Below are positions 16,673 through 23,096 of a stretch of 25,405 nucleotides of DNA, in pieces. Under the pieces are notes generated by a model, which did not search any database, was not told the DNA's origin, and saw only the letters and a list, made by a program, of their open reading frames with translations. A program made the position numbers and the translations under genes. Origin of the DNA: an uncultured Clostridia bacterium (GTDB lineage: Bacteria; Bacillota; Clostridia; Oscillospirales; Acutalibacteraceae); NCBI GenBank assembly GCA_937912175.1, contig CALDOU010000035.1, forward strand, positions 1-25,405. The letters are read 5' to 3'. Numbering within the stretch: the stretch's first letter is position 1; every line of letters begins with the position of its first letter.

Positions 16673-17413
16673 TTATTTATTATTCAAAAAGAAACTTGTT
16701 ATTCCACAATATATACTAAACGCTACTTGGCTTTGATAATCTTTTTCGGCAAGTTTTTCAGCTTCATCCTTATTTGATAAAAACCCACACTCCGCTACCA
16801 CAGCCGGTATTTCAGCATTGTGAAGAAGAAATATTTTTTTATTTGCTTCTTTTATTTCTCTTGTATTTTCCGGTTGAATTAATTTTACAACGGATTCTTT
16901 AATATAATTAGCTAAATCCTTACTTTGAGGATCATTTTTAGAATAAAAAATCTGAGTTCCAAAATAACTCGGGTCAGGAAATTTATTCTGATGAATACTT
17001 ACGAATATAGTATTTTCATTATCAGAATTATTTTTTATGATTTTGGCACGGTTACGCAAATCAGAACGTTTCTTTTGTCGTAAACTTTCAGCTTCCTCAT
17101 CATAAATAGCCGTGTCTTTATCACGAGTAAGAATTACTTTATAACCGGAAACTTCCAATAAATCCTTTAGTTTTAAAGTAATTGCAAGATTAATATCTTT
17201 TTCAATTACTCCTCCGGCACCAACCGCTCCGCCATCCTCTCCGCCATGACCGGCGTCTAAAATAACAGTGCGCATATTTTTTAATTCGGAATTTTGCTCA
17301 TTTATTTTTCCATATACCGCAAAAGCCAAAGTAAAACACATTAATAGGCTAAATAAAAAGGTCATTGAAACGATGATATTTTTTTTGTTTTTATAAAATT
17401 TAATTTTTTTCAA
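16673..17413 (-). CDS. cwlD: N-acetylmuramoyl-L-alanine amidase, CwlD-like
   Basis: A 246-residue amidase_3 family enzyme that cleaves the bond between muramic acid and the peptide in peptidoglycan. CwlD itself works on the spore cortex, making muramic-delta-lactam. A single N-terminal hydrophobic segment (residues 13-34) acts as signal or anchor. The zinc ligands and catalytic residues are visible: His56 in DAGHGGEDGG, Glu71 in GVIEKDI, His141 in VSIHQN and Glu208 in AECGFLSN. There is no separate cell-wall-binding domain, which fits CwlD. The start is TTG at 17411-17413 with AAGGAG 9 bases upstream. It precedes radA on the same strand, and it is divergent from the hemolysin III gene. The exact role (spore cortex or vegetative wall) is inferred from family and lineage. 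Confidence 0.88.
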   Translation of the reverse strand: MKKIKFYKNKKNIIVSMTFLFSLLMCFTLAFAVYGKINEQNSELKNMRTVILDAGHGGEDGGAVGAGGVIEKDINLAITLKLKDLLEVSGYKVILTRDKDTAIYDEEAESLRQKKRSDLRNRAKIIKNNSDNENTIFVSIHQNKFPDPSYFGTQIFYSKNDPQSKDLANYIKESVVKLIQPENTREIKEANKKIFLLHNAEIPAVVAECGFLSNKDEAEKLAEKDYQSQVAFSIYCGITSFFLNNK

Positions 17414-17503
17414 ATTTTTATCTCCTTAAAAATACGTTTAATTACGTTTTTAAAAAATATATAATAAAAAGGTCAAATTCTTAAAGTAGGTGAAAAAATC
17501 AAC

Positions 17504-18163
17504 TTGAATATTTTAAAAAACGATACTTTTAAAAATCAAAAGTCCGATACGCCGACTTATAGTTTATTGGAAGAAATAATAAATGCCGTAACTCACGCAA
17601 TGGGAAGCGTACTTTCAATTTTTGGATTATTTGTTTTGTTAAATAAATACCCACACAATTTAAAAAACTTAATTTGCATATCCGTTTATTGTCTTACTCT
17701 TTTTATACTTTACACATCATCAACTTTATATCATTCCTTAAAACCCGGTAAAGCAAAAGCTATATTTAGAAAAACAGACCACTGTTCAATATTTTTGTTA
17801 ATAGCGGGAACATATACCCCACTGTGTGTTCTTTGTTTAAAAAGCAAATTAGCGCTTTATGTTTTAACGGGAGTATGGATAGCTGCCATTGTGGGAATAA
17901 TACTAAACTCCATTGATGTAAATAAATTCTCGAAAATTTCTTTAACGTGCTATATATTAATGGGCTGGAGCGTTGTTTTTATAGCCAAAACGGTAATTCA
18001 TGATTTAAGCATGTCGCAACTATGGTTCTTGTTAGGCGGGGGATTGTTTTATTCAATCGGATCAATAATTTATGTAATAGGCAAAAAAGTAAAATATATG
18101 CATTCAATATGGCACTTTTTTGTTTTGGGAGGAAGCATCCTTCATTTTATGATATTTTGTTAA
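17504..18163 (+). CDS. Hemolysin III / PAQR family membrane protein
   Basis: A 219-residue integral membrane protein with about seven hydrophobic segments, of the hemolysin III (YqfA/PAQR) family. Family hallmarks are LEEIINAVTHAMGSVLSIFG near the N-terminus, SSTLYHSLKPGKAKAIFRKT with DHCSIFLLIAGTYTP, and the C-terminal MHSIWHFFVLGGSILHF. The conserved His, Ser and Asp residues of these motifs probably bind a metal, as in PAQR receptors and ceramidases. The start is TTG at 17504; GTAGGTG lies about 11 bases upstream, so the assignment is moderate, but the family's first helix follows directly. The hemolysin name is historical and does not show that this protein lyses cells. The stop overlaps that of the convergent YlmC/YmxH gene. 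Confidence 0.9.
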   Translation: MNILKNDTFKNQKSDTPTYSLLEEIINAVTHAMGSVLSIFGLFVLLNKYPHNLKNLICISVYCLTLFILYTSSTLYHSLKPGKAKAIFRKTDHCSIFLLIAGTYTPLCVLCLKSKLALYVLTGVWIAAIVGIILNSIDVNKFSKISLTCYILMGWSVVFIAKTVIHDLSMSQLWFLLGGGLFYSIGSIIYVIGKKVKYMHSIWHFFVLGGSILHFMIFC

Positions 18164-18456
18164 CGCCAATTTTTCAAAGCTCCGTTAAACCAATTAAATT
18201 TTTTTCTTTTTCTATATTGCGGCCGATATTTAACCAAAATAGTATCCTCACCGACCACTTCTATGTTTTCCCATTTTATGACAATATCATCCTCACGTCC
18301 GAAAATTCCAAAACACTTTAATCGTCCATACACAATAATAGCTACTAATTTTGCACATTGCATATCTACCTCCACATCATTCACGCACCCTATTCTGCAC
18401 CCGTCCTGCATGCTTATAACTTCTTTATTCTTCATATCTACTATTCTGCAAATCAT
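18160..18456 (-). CDS. YlmC/YmxH family protein (PRC-barrel)
   Basis: A 98-residue protein with the YlmC/YmxH pattern: MICRIVDMKNKEVISMQDGC, then IGCVNDVEVDM, KLVAIIVYG, FGIFGREDDIVIKWENI and IGEDTILVK-like GEDTILVKYRP. The family is a small PRC-barrel protein found in spore-forming Firmicutes, with a poorly defined role in sporulation. The ATG at 18454-18456 has GGAGG 6 bases upstream. The C-terminal 20 residues are basic (RPQYRKRKKFNWF) and longer than in many relatives. The last bases overlap the hemolysin III gene in a tail-to-tail arrangement, leaving no room for a terminator between them. Confidence 0.85.
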   Translation of the reverse strand: MICRIVDMKNKEVISMQDGCRIGCVNDVEVDMQCAKLVAIIVYGRLKCFGIFGREDDIVIKWENIEVVGEDTILVKYRPQYRKRKKFNWFNGALKNWR

Positions 18457-18645
18457 ACTATACCTCCGTTTTCATATATTTATTTATATAAAATATATGG
18501 AAAAATAAGAACAATAATGTTATCAAAAGTTTTAAAAAAACAAACAATGCCCCTTACCGTAACTTTAAAAAAGATAAATTTGTATAGCTATATTTTCTTA
18601 AATTATTCTTGATTTTTTATAATTAATATTTTGATATAAAAATAT

Positions 18646-18673
18646 TTGACTTGACCGATTATTTACATATAAT
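18646..18673 (+). promoter_or_regulatory. Promoter of the P-type ATPase gene
   Basis: TTGACT (18646-18651), a 16-base spacer and TATAAT (18668-18673) lie 40 bases upstream of the GTG start. The rest of the spacer from 18457 to 18645 shows no gene. Confidence 0.75.
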
Positions 18674-18713
18674 GAAGTTAGTCAATTGTTTTTGAGGAAG
18701 GTGTAAAAATAAC

Positions 18714-21062
18714 GTGGGAAATTACAGTTTAGATGTTAAAAGATATAACCCTAAAATTGATTTCGGATTAACCAAAAAAGAAGTAAAAAACCGAATTAAA
18801 GACGGCTTGGTAAACGTTGATAAATCCATTTCCACAAAATCAACTTCGGATATTGTAAAAGATAATTTGTTTACGCTATTTAACTTTATAAATTTAATAC
18901 TGGCTATCGCGGTATTATGCGTGGGGTCTTATAGAAACCTTTTATTTATGGGCGTTGTAATATGTAATGTAATAATAGGAATAACTCAAGAATTAAGAGC
19001 CAAAAAAACTGTAGATAAACTTAACCTGATTTCTTCAAATAATGCAAAATTAATTCGCGGGGGGAGAATAGGTAAAGCAAAAATTGAAAAAATAGTTCTT
19101 GATGATATCATTTTTTATGAAGCCGGAAATCAAATTGTAGCAGATGCCGTAATTTTAAAAGGGATTTGTGAAGTTAATGAATCTTTACTTACCGGTGAAC
19201 CGGATTTAATAACGAAAAAGCCGGGAGATTTATTACTTTCCGGAAGTTATATAGTCAGCGGAAAATGCACGGCAAAAGTTGAAAATGTGGGCGAAAATAA
19301 CTACGCATCCAAACTTCTTAAGGGTTCAAAATATATTAAAAAAACCAAATCCGAAATAATGACCACTCTTAATAAAATAATAAAAATAATTTCAATTTCC
19401 ATAATACCAATCGGAGCCTTGCTTTTTTACAGACAATTTGTAACTTCCGGAAACAACCTTACTTCCGCTGTTGTAAATACCACTGCCGCTTTAACGGGAA
19501 TGATTCCTGAAGGTTTGGTATTGTTAACAAGTTCAGTACTTGCCGTCGGAGTTTTAAGGCTTTCCAAACATAAAGTTTTGGTACAGGATATTTATTGTAT
19601 TGAAACTTTAGCAAGAGTAGATACTTTATGCTTAGATAAAACAGGGACTATCACTGAAGGCACTTTCAATGTAGAAAAAGTTATTCCTCAAAACGGGTTT
19701 TCCGAAGAGGATATAACCAAAGCGATGTCTTTGATGACAAACGCCCTAAACGACAATAATGAAACTTTTAAAGCCTTAAAACAATATTTCACTCCGGATA
19801 AATCTTCATCCGCAGATAAAGTTATTCCGTTTTCTTCCGAAAGAAAGTGGTCAGGTGCCAATTTTAAAGAAAAAGGTACGTTTGTTTTCGGAGCTTCCGA
19901 ATTTATTTTTAAAGCAAATCAAAATTCATCAAATCAAAAAATAAAAGATTATTCGGAAAATTACCGTATTCTTGTTTTGGCTCACTCCGAAAAAAATTTT
20001 ACCGAAGAAAATTTGCCGGAAAATCTTCAGCTTATGGGCCTTATATTAATAAAAGATAAAATACGTAACCACGCAGAAAAAACCTTAAATTTTTTTAAAA
20101 AACAGGGTGTAAACATAAAAGTAATTTCAGGAGATAATCCTCTAACAGTATCCAAAATAGCAGAAAGAGTTAATTTGCAAAACGCAGATAAATATATTGA
20201 TGCCACAACATTAACTACAGAAGATCAAATTAAAGAAGCGGCTTTAAAATATACTATTTTCGGAAGAGTTACGCCTTCGCAAAAACAACAAATAATTAAA
20301 GCATTAAAACAAGAAAAACACACAGTGGCAATGGTAGGAGACGGCGTTAATGATGTTTTGGCTTTAAAAGAAGCCGATTGTAGTGTAGCCATGGCAAACG
20401 GAAGCGATATTGCAAGAAACGTTTCGCATTTGGTTTTGTTAAATTCAGATTTCGCATCAATGCCCAAGGCTGTTGCAGAAGGAAGAAAAGCAATAAATAA
20501 CATTCAGCGTTCGGCTTCTTTATTCCTTACAAAAACCATTTATTCGTTTTTACTTGCACTATTATTTTTCATAATTCCCGCACCCTACCCATTTATTCCG
20601 ATTCAAATGACTCTTATAAGTACAATTACAATCGGTATTCCTTCATTTATTTTGGCGTTGGAACCAAATCGTGAAAAAATTCAAGGAAATTTATTTAAAA
20701 ATATAGTTACAAAGTCTTTACCCGCAGCGTTTACAATAATGTGTTCGTTAATGCTTTGTGTAGGCATATATTCATTTTTCAATACTTCACAAGAAAGATA
20801 TTCCACTTTAACGGTTGTATCAACCTCAATAATAGGAATAATGCTAATATATAAGATTTCCGTGCCTTTGAATAAACTCAGAAAAACTTTGCTTTGGGGA
20901 ATAAGCCTTTCACTTTTTATAGGGTTGATATACTTCCAAGACTTATTGGTTATTGAGCCGTTTAATTATATAAACACACTTATTTTAATTCTAATAATTA
21001 CGATTTCTAAATTTATATATGATTTGATGTCCAAAATAAAATTTAAAAAATCCAGGGCTTAA
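18714..21062 (+). CDS. Cation-translocating P-type ATPase, CtpE-like
   Basis: A 782-residue membrane pump that uses ATP to move a cation. The phosphorylated Asp308 is in DKTGT, the actuator motif reads LLTGEP (Thr160-Pro163) where most pumps have TGES, the M4 motif is MIPEGL (265-268 PEGL), and the hinge is GDGVND (542-547). About ten membrane helices are expected: two pairs before the DKTGT domain and six after GDGVND. There is no N-terminal metal-binding CxxC, which argues against copper or zinc pumps. The arrangement and PEGLVLLTSS stretch resemble the CtpE group (a calcium uptake pump in Mycobacterium), so calcium is a possible substrate, not a shown one. The start is GTG at 18714, with AAGGTG 10 bases upstream. 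The gene has its own promoter. Confidence 0.88.
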   Translation: MGNYSLDVKRYNPKIDFGLTKKEVKNRIKDGLVNVDKSISTKSTSDIVKDNLFTLFNFINLILAIAVLCVGSYRNLLFMGVVICNVIIGITQELRAKKTVDKLNLISSNNAKLIRGGRIGKAKIEKIVLDDIIFYEAGNQIVADAVILKGICEVNESLLTGEPDLITKKPGDLLLSGSYIVSGKCTAKVENVGENNYASKLLKGSKYIKKTKSEIMTTLNKIIKIISISIIPIGALLFYRQFVTSGNNLTSAVVNTTAALTGMIPEGLVLLTSSVLAVGVLRLSKHKVLVQDIYCIETLARVDTLCLDKTGTITEGTFNVEKVIPQNGFSEEDITKAMSLMTNALNDNNETFKALKQYFTPDKSSSADKVIPFSSERKWSGANFKEKGTFVFGASEFIFKANQNSSNQKIKDYSENYRILVLAHSEKNFTEENLPENLQLMGLILIKDKIRNHAEKTLNFFKKQGVNIKVISGDNPLTVSKIAERVNLQNADKYIDATTLTTEDQIKEAALKYTIFGRVTPSQKQQIIKALKQEKHTVAMVGDGVNDVLALKEADCSVAMANGSDIARNVSHLVLLNSDFASMPKAVAEGRKAINNIQRSASLFLTKTIYSFLLALLFFIIPAPYPFIPIQMTLISTITIGIPSFILALEPNREKIQGNLFKNIVTKSLPAAFTIMCSLMLCVGIYSFFNTSQERYSTLTVVSTSIIGIMLIYKISVPLNKLRKTLLWGISLSLFIGLIYFQDLLVIEPFNYINTLILILIITISKFIYDLMSKIKFKKSRA

Positions 21063-21075
21063 ATTATTTATATGC

Positions 21076-21104
21076 TTGACTAAAGGGTATTGGTTAAGTA
21101 TATT
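21076..21104 (+). promoter_or_regulatory. Promoter of the 53-residue membrane protein gene
   Basis: TTGACT (21076-21081), a 17-base spacer and TATATT (21099-21104) lie 50 bases before the TTG start. No terminator separates the gene from the ATPase, so read-through is also possible. Confidence 0.65.
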
Positions 21105-21153
21105 TATAAATAGATAAATAGTAATACAGTTATTTTAGAGGAGAGGATATAAT

Positions 21154-21315
21154 TTGGAAAGAAGAACTAAAAGCGGATTTTCCGTCTTGGGCGGAATTAT
21201 TACAACAGTTATTACATTAATGTCCCTTACTATTGCTCTTCTTGTAATATTGGATCAAAAGAAGAAAAAAGAAGAAAAAGAGCTTGAAGAATACCTGGAA
21301 ACCAGCATTAATTAA
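21154..21315 (+). CDS. Small single-span membrane protein, 53 residues
   Basis: A short gene from TTG at 21154 to TAA at 21313-21315, encoding 53 residues. A basic start (MERRTKSGF) is followed by a hydrophobic helix of about 25 residues (VLGGIITTVITLMSLTIALL) and a highly charged tail (DQKKKKEEKELEEYLETSIN) likely to form a helix or coiled coil in the cytoplasm. GGAGAGG lies 7 bases upstream of the start, a good promoter precedes it and a strong terminator follows, so this is a convincing gene despite its size. I do not recognise the family. Its place behind the P-type ATPase suggests a possible small regulatory subunit, but this is only a guess from position. Confidence 0.75.
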   Translation: MERRTKSGFSVLGGIITTVITLMSLTIALLVILDQKKKKEEKELEEYLETSIN

Positions 21316-21321
21316 AAATCG

Positions 21322-21355
21322 AAACTCCTTCTTTATAACTAAGAAGGAGTTTTTA
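21322..21355 (+). terminator. Rho-independent terminator
   Basis: AAACTCCTTCTT (21322-21333) pairs perfectly with AAGAAGGAGTTT (21341-21352) around a 7-base loop and is followed by T residues. It lies 6 bases after the stop of the 53-residue gene. Confidence 0.95.
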
Positions 21356-21513
21356 TGATGCTTTAGCATCCCATTTTATTGTCTATTTTTTATTGACAAG
21401 TACATTTAACCGGTAGTTTTGATTACAAAGTTAAGTTGATTTACACGCCCCTAAAATAACCGGATCCGTAGTAATTAAATTTTGAAAATTTATTAATACA
21501 TTGCGCAGACATA

Positions 21514-21542
21514 TTGACAAACAAACCGATTATTACTATAAT
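21514..21542 (+). promoter_or_regulatory. tRNA-Leu promoter
   Basis: TTGACA (21514-21519), a 17-base spacer and TATAAT (21537-21542): both hexamers are perfect, 12 bases upstream of the tRNA. The rest of the 200-base gap after the previous terminator holds nothing I recognise. Confidence 0.95.
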
Positions 21543-21554
21543 TTTATTATATTA

Positions 21555-21640
21555 GCCGGTGTGGCGGAATGGCAGACGCGACGGACTCAAAATCCGTTGT
21601 TGGCAACAACGTGTGGGTTCAAGTCCCACCACCGGTACCA
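21555..21640 (+). tRNA. tRNA-Leu(CAA)
   Basis: An 86-base class II tRNA. The acceptor arms are GCCGGTG/CACCGGT with a G-T first pair, the anticodon arm is ACGGA-CTCAAAA-TCCGT with anticodon CAA (reads TTG), the variable arm is long (TGTTGGCAACAACGT), the T-arm is GTGGGTTCAAGTCCCAC, and CCA is encoded. Confidence 0.96.
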
Positions 21641-21652
21641 TTGTCGAAATTG

Positions 21653-21679
21653 GCCGGTTGCTATGTAATTGGCTTTTTT
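21653..21679 (+). terminator. Terminator of tRNA-Leu
   Basis: GCCGGTTGC (21653-21661) pairs with GTAATTGGC (21665-21673), with three G-T pairs and a 3-base loop, followed by six T residues. It starts 12 bases after the tRNA CCA end. Confidence 0.8.
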
Positions 21680-21778
21680 GTTTGCCTTATAAAGACGGAT
21701 AAAATTTTATATGCTATTAAAAGTTGTTATCCTCTCAAAAGCAAGGGGAAAGTTTTGAATTAGAAAGGTTAAATATTA

Positions 21779-22192
21779 ATGAAAAAATTTTTTTCAGTGT
21801 TGGCTATAATATTTGGAGTATGCTTTGTAAGTTTTGAAATCCAAATTTATAAATGTTTAAAAGAATATGGGTATGGTATAAACCAGCTTCCGCAAACTAG
21901 TCTGGTATATTTCGGAATAATAAACGGCTTCACGGTTAGTTCTGATGGTGATCAAAGTAAGTTCATTGGTAGGAGTGATAGCAGCATACTGGGTTCGCTG
22001 TTTGAAGACTATAATGACATATTTGAAAAGCATGGATACCGTTTGAAAGATATATTGGGCTCGGGTTTTGCATACTGTAAAAAAGGCAGTAATGACGATC
22101 AGGCTGCTTTCTGTTTTGTAAAACAACGGGTCTGGTGTCGCTGGTTTCGAGTGTATAGTTTGTCACATGGATACAAAATAGAAGATTTTTAA
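21779..22192 (+). CDS. Hypothetical protein with N-terminal hydrophobic segment
   Basis: A 137-residue protein that I do not recognise. Residues 1-22 (MKKFFSVLAIIFGVCFVSFE) form a signal peptide or membrane anchor without a lipobox, so the rest is probably outside the membrane. The body has a Ser/Asp-rich stretch (TVSSDGDQSKFIGRSDSS), a helical segment (LFEDYNDIFEKHGYRLKDIL) and an aromatic, basic part (KQRVWCRWFRVYSLSHGYK). Four Cys residues occur, two in the signal region and two or more in the body. GAAAGG lies about 11 bases before the ATG, which is acceptable but weak. The codons are richer in G and C than those of neighbouring genes (for example GGTAGGAGTGATAGCAGC), hinting at a different origin. 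Confidence 0.55.
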   Translation: MKKFFSVLAIIFGVCFVSFEIQIYKCLKEYGYGINQLPQTSLVYFGIINGFTVSSDGDQSKFIGRSDSSILGSLFEDYNDIFEKHGYRLKDILGSGFAYCKKGSNDDQAAFCFVKQRVWCRWFRVYSLSHGYKIEDF

Positions 22193-22334
22193 AACGATCG
22201 AAAATTAGGTTTACATTATCATTTTTGTAAAATGCAAACATTGTAATCGGCTAAAAGTCTTATTATTGCTGAGTTTTTTCGAGTCCCTATTGGTTATCCG
22301 TACCATCATAAAAATTTAAGGCTCTAAAAATATA

Positions 22335-22799
22335 TTATCTATTTAAAAAATATATGCTTAAGTTAAGATATGCTGCGAAAGTAAGCCATAACACATATGG
22401 AATTTGTAAATACGCCGCAATGGGTTTTATTTTGTAAAAAATTGAAATCATCCACAATACCATTAACCACAAAACCATTAAAATTATAAAAGAAACCAAA
22501 AACATTGTTCCTTCAAAAAATACAAACGGCCATATAAAATTCAGTAAAAGTTGTATCCCGTAAATAACTAAGGCTTTTGATTTTAGTTTTGACCGTGACT
22601 CATAAATCATATAAGCTGAAATTCCCATTAAAATATATAAAATTGCCCAAACAATCGGAAAAAGAGTGCCTGGAGGCGCCAAAGCCGGTTGATTTATATT
22701 ATTATAAATATCCATGGAATCACGAGTCAAAAAAGATACTATTCCACCTCCACCCAAAGATATCAGTAAACTTATTATCAAGGGTTTTAAATTTATCAT
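22335..22799 (-). CDS. tspO: TspO/MBR family membrane protein
   Basis: A 154-residue, five-helix membrane protein of the TspO/MBR family, which binds tetrapyrroles (porphyrins) and related ligands. Family landmarks are INQPALAPPGTLFPIVWAIL (residues about 35-54), ILYILMGISAYMIY, LLLNFIWPFVFFEG (about 84-97) and the closing AAYLQIPYVLWLTFAAYLN. The conserved Pro-rich loop and the W-P motif of helix 3 are present. The ATG at 22799 has AAAGGAG 7 bases upstream. The length is typical. In bacteria the protein is tied to tetrapyrrole levels and stress responses; its role in an anaerobe without haem genes nearby cannot be told. Confidence 0.93.
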   Translation of the reverse strand: MINLKPLIISLLISLGGGGIVSFLTRDSMDIYNNINQPALAPPGTLFPIVWAILYILMGISAYMIYESRSKLKSKALVIYGIQLLLNFIWPFVFFEGTMFLVSFIILMVLWLMVLWMISIFYKIKPIAAYLQIPYVLWLTFAAYLNLSIYFLNR

Positions 22800-22829
22800 T
22801 GTCTATCTCCTTTTATGTTTGTATTGATT

Positions 22830-22857
22830 ATTATAATATAGGTACATTATGCTGTAC
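22830..22857 (-). promoter_or_regulatory. tspO promoter with overlapping dyad
   Basis: On the minus strand TATAAT (22830-22835) lies 30 bases before the tspO start. No good -35 is present; in its place sits the inverted repeat GTACA (22842-22846) and TGTAC (22853-22857), 6 bases apart. This could be an operator for a regulator, which is an inference from position alone. Confidence 0.4.
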
Positions 22858-23033
22858 TTACTATTATGCTTAGACCGGTTATAAATATTCATAGACAAAA
22901 TACAAGATTCAAAATAATAAAAAGTATTTAAAAATCTTAAAAATTCCAGCTTTTAATACTATTTATCTTAAAAAATTCACATATATTCAACTATTTTAAA
23001 GAATAATATGGCCTGGATTTTAGTTTTATAATT

Positions 23034-23062
23034 TTGACATTAAGCAAATATTATGTTATAAT
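23034..23062 (+). promoter_or_regulatory. Promoter of the phosphatase lipoprotein gene
   Basis: TTGACA (23034-23039), a 17-base spacer and TATAAT (23057-23062): both hexamers are perfect, 34 bases upstream of the ATG. Strong expression is expected. Confidence 0.93.
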
Positions 23063-23096
23063 CCATCATTAATTATTATAAACTGGGAGAAAAATC

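Noticed and set aside
18022..18321. 99-codon plus-strand frame across the end of the hemolysin III gene
   Set aside because: It overlaps two well-supported genes in other frames.
18517..18612. Short plus-strand frame in the gap before the P-type ATPase
   Set aside because: No ribosome binding site, low-complexity composition and no support beyond the lack of stops.
21569..21763. 64-codon frame across tRNA-Leu
   Set aside because: It reads through the tRNA and its terminator, so it is not a gene.
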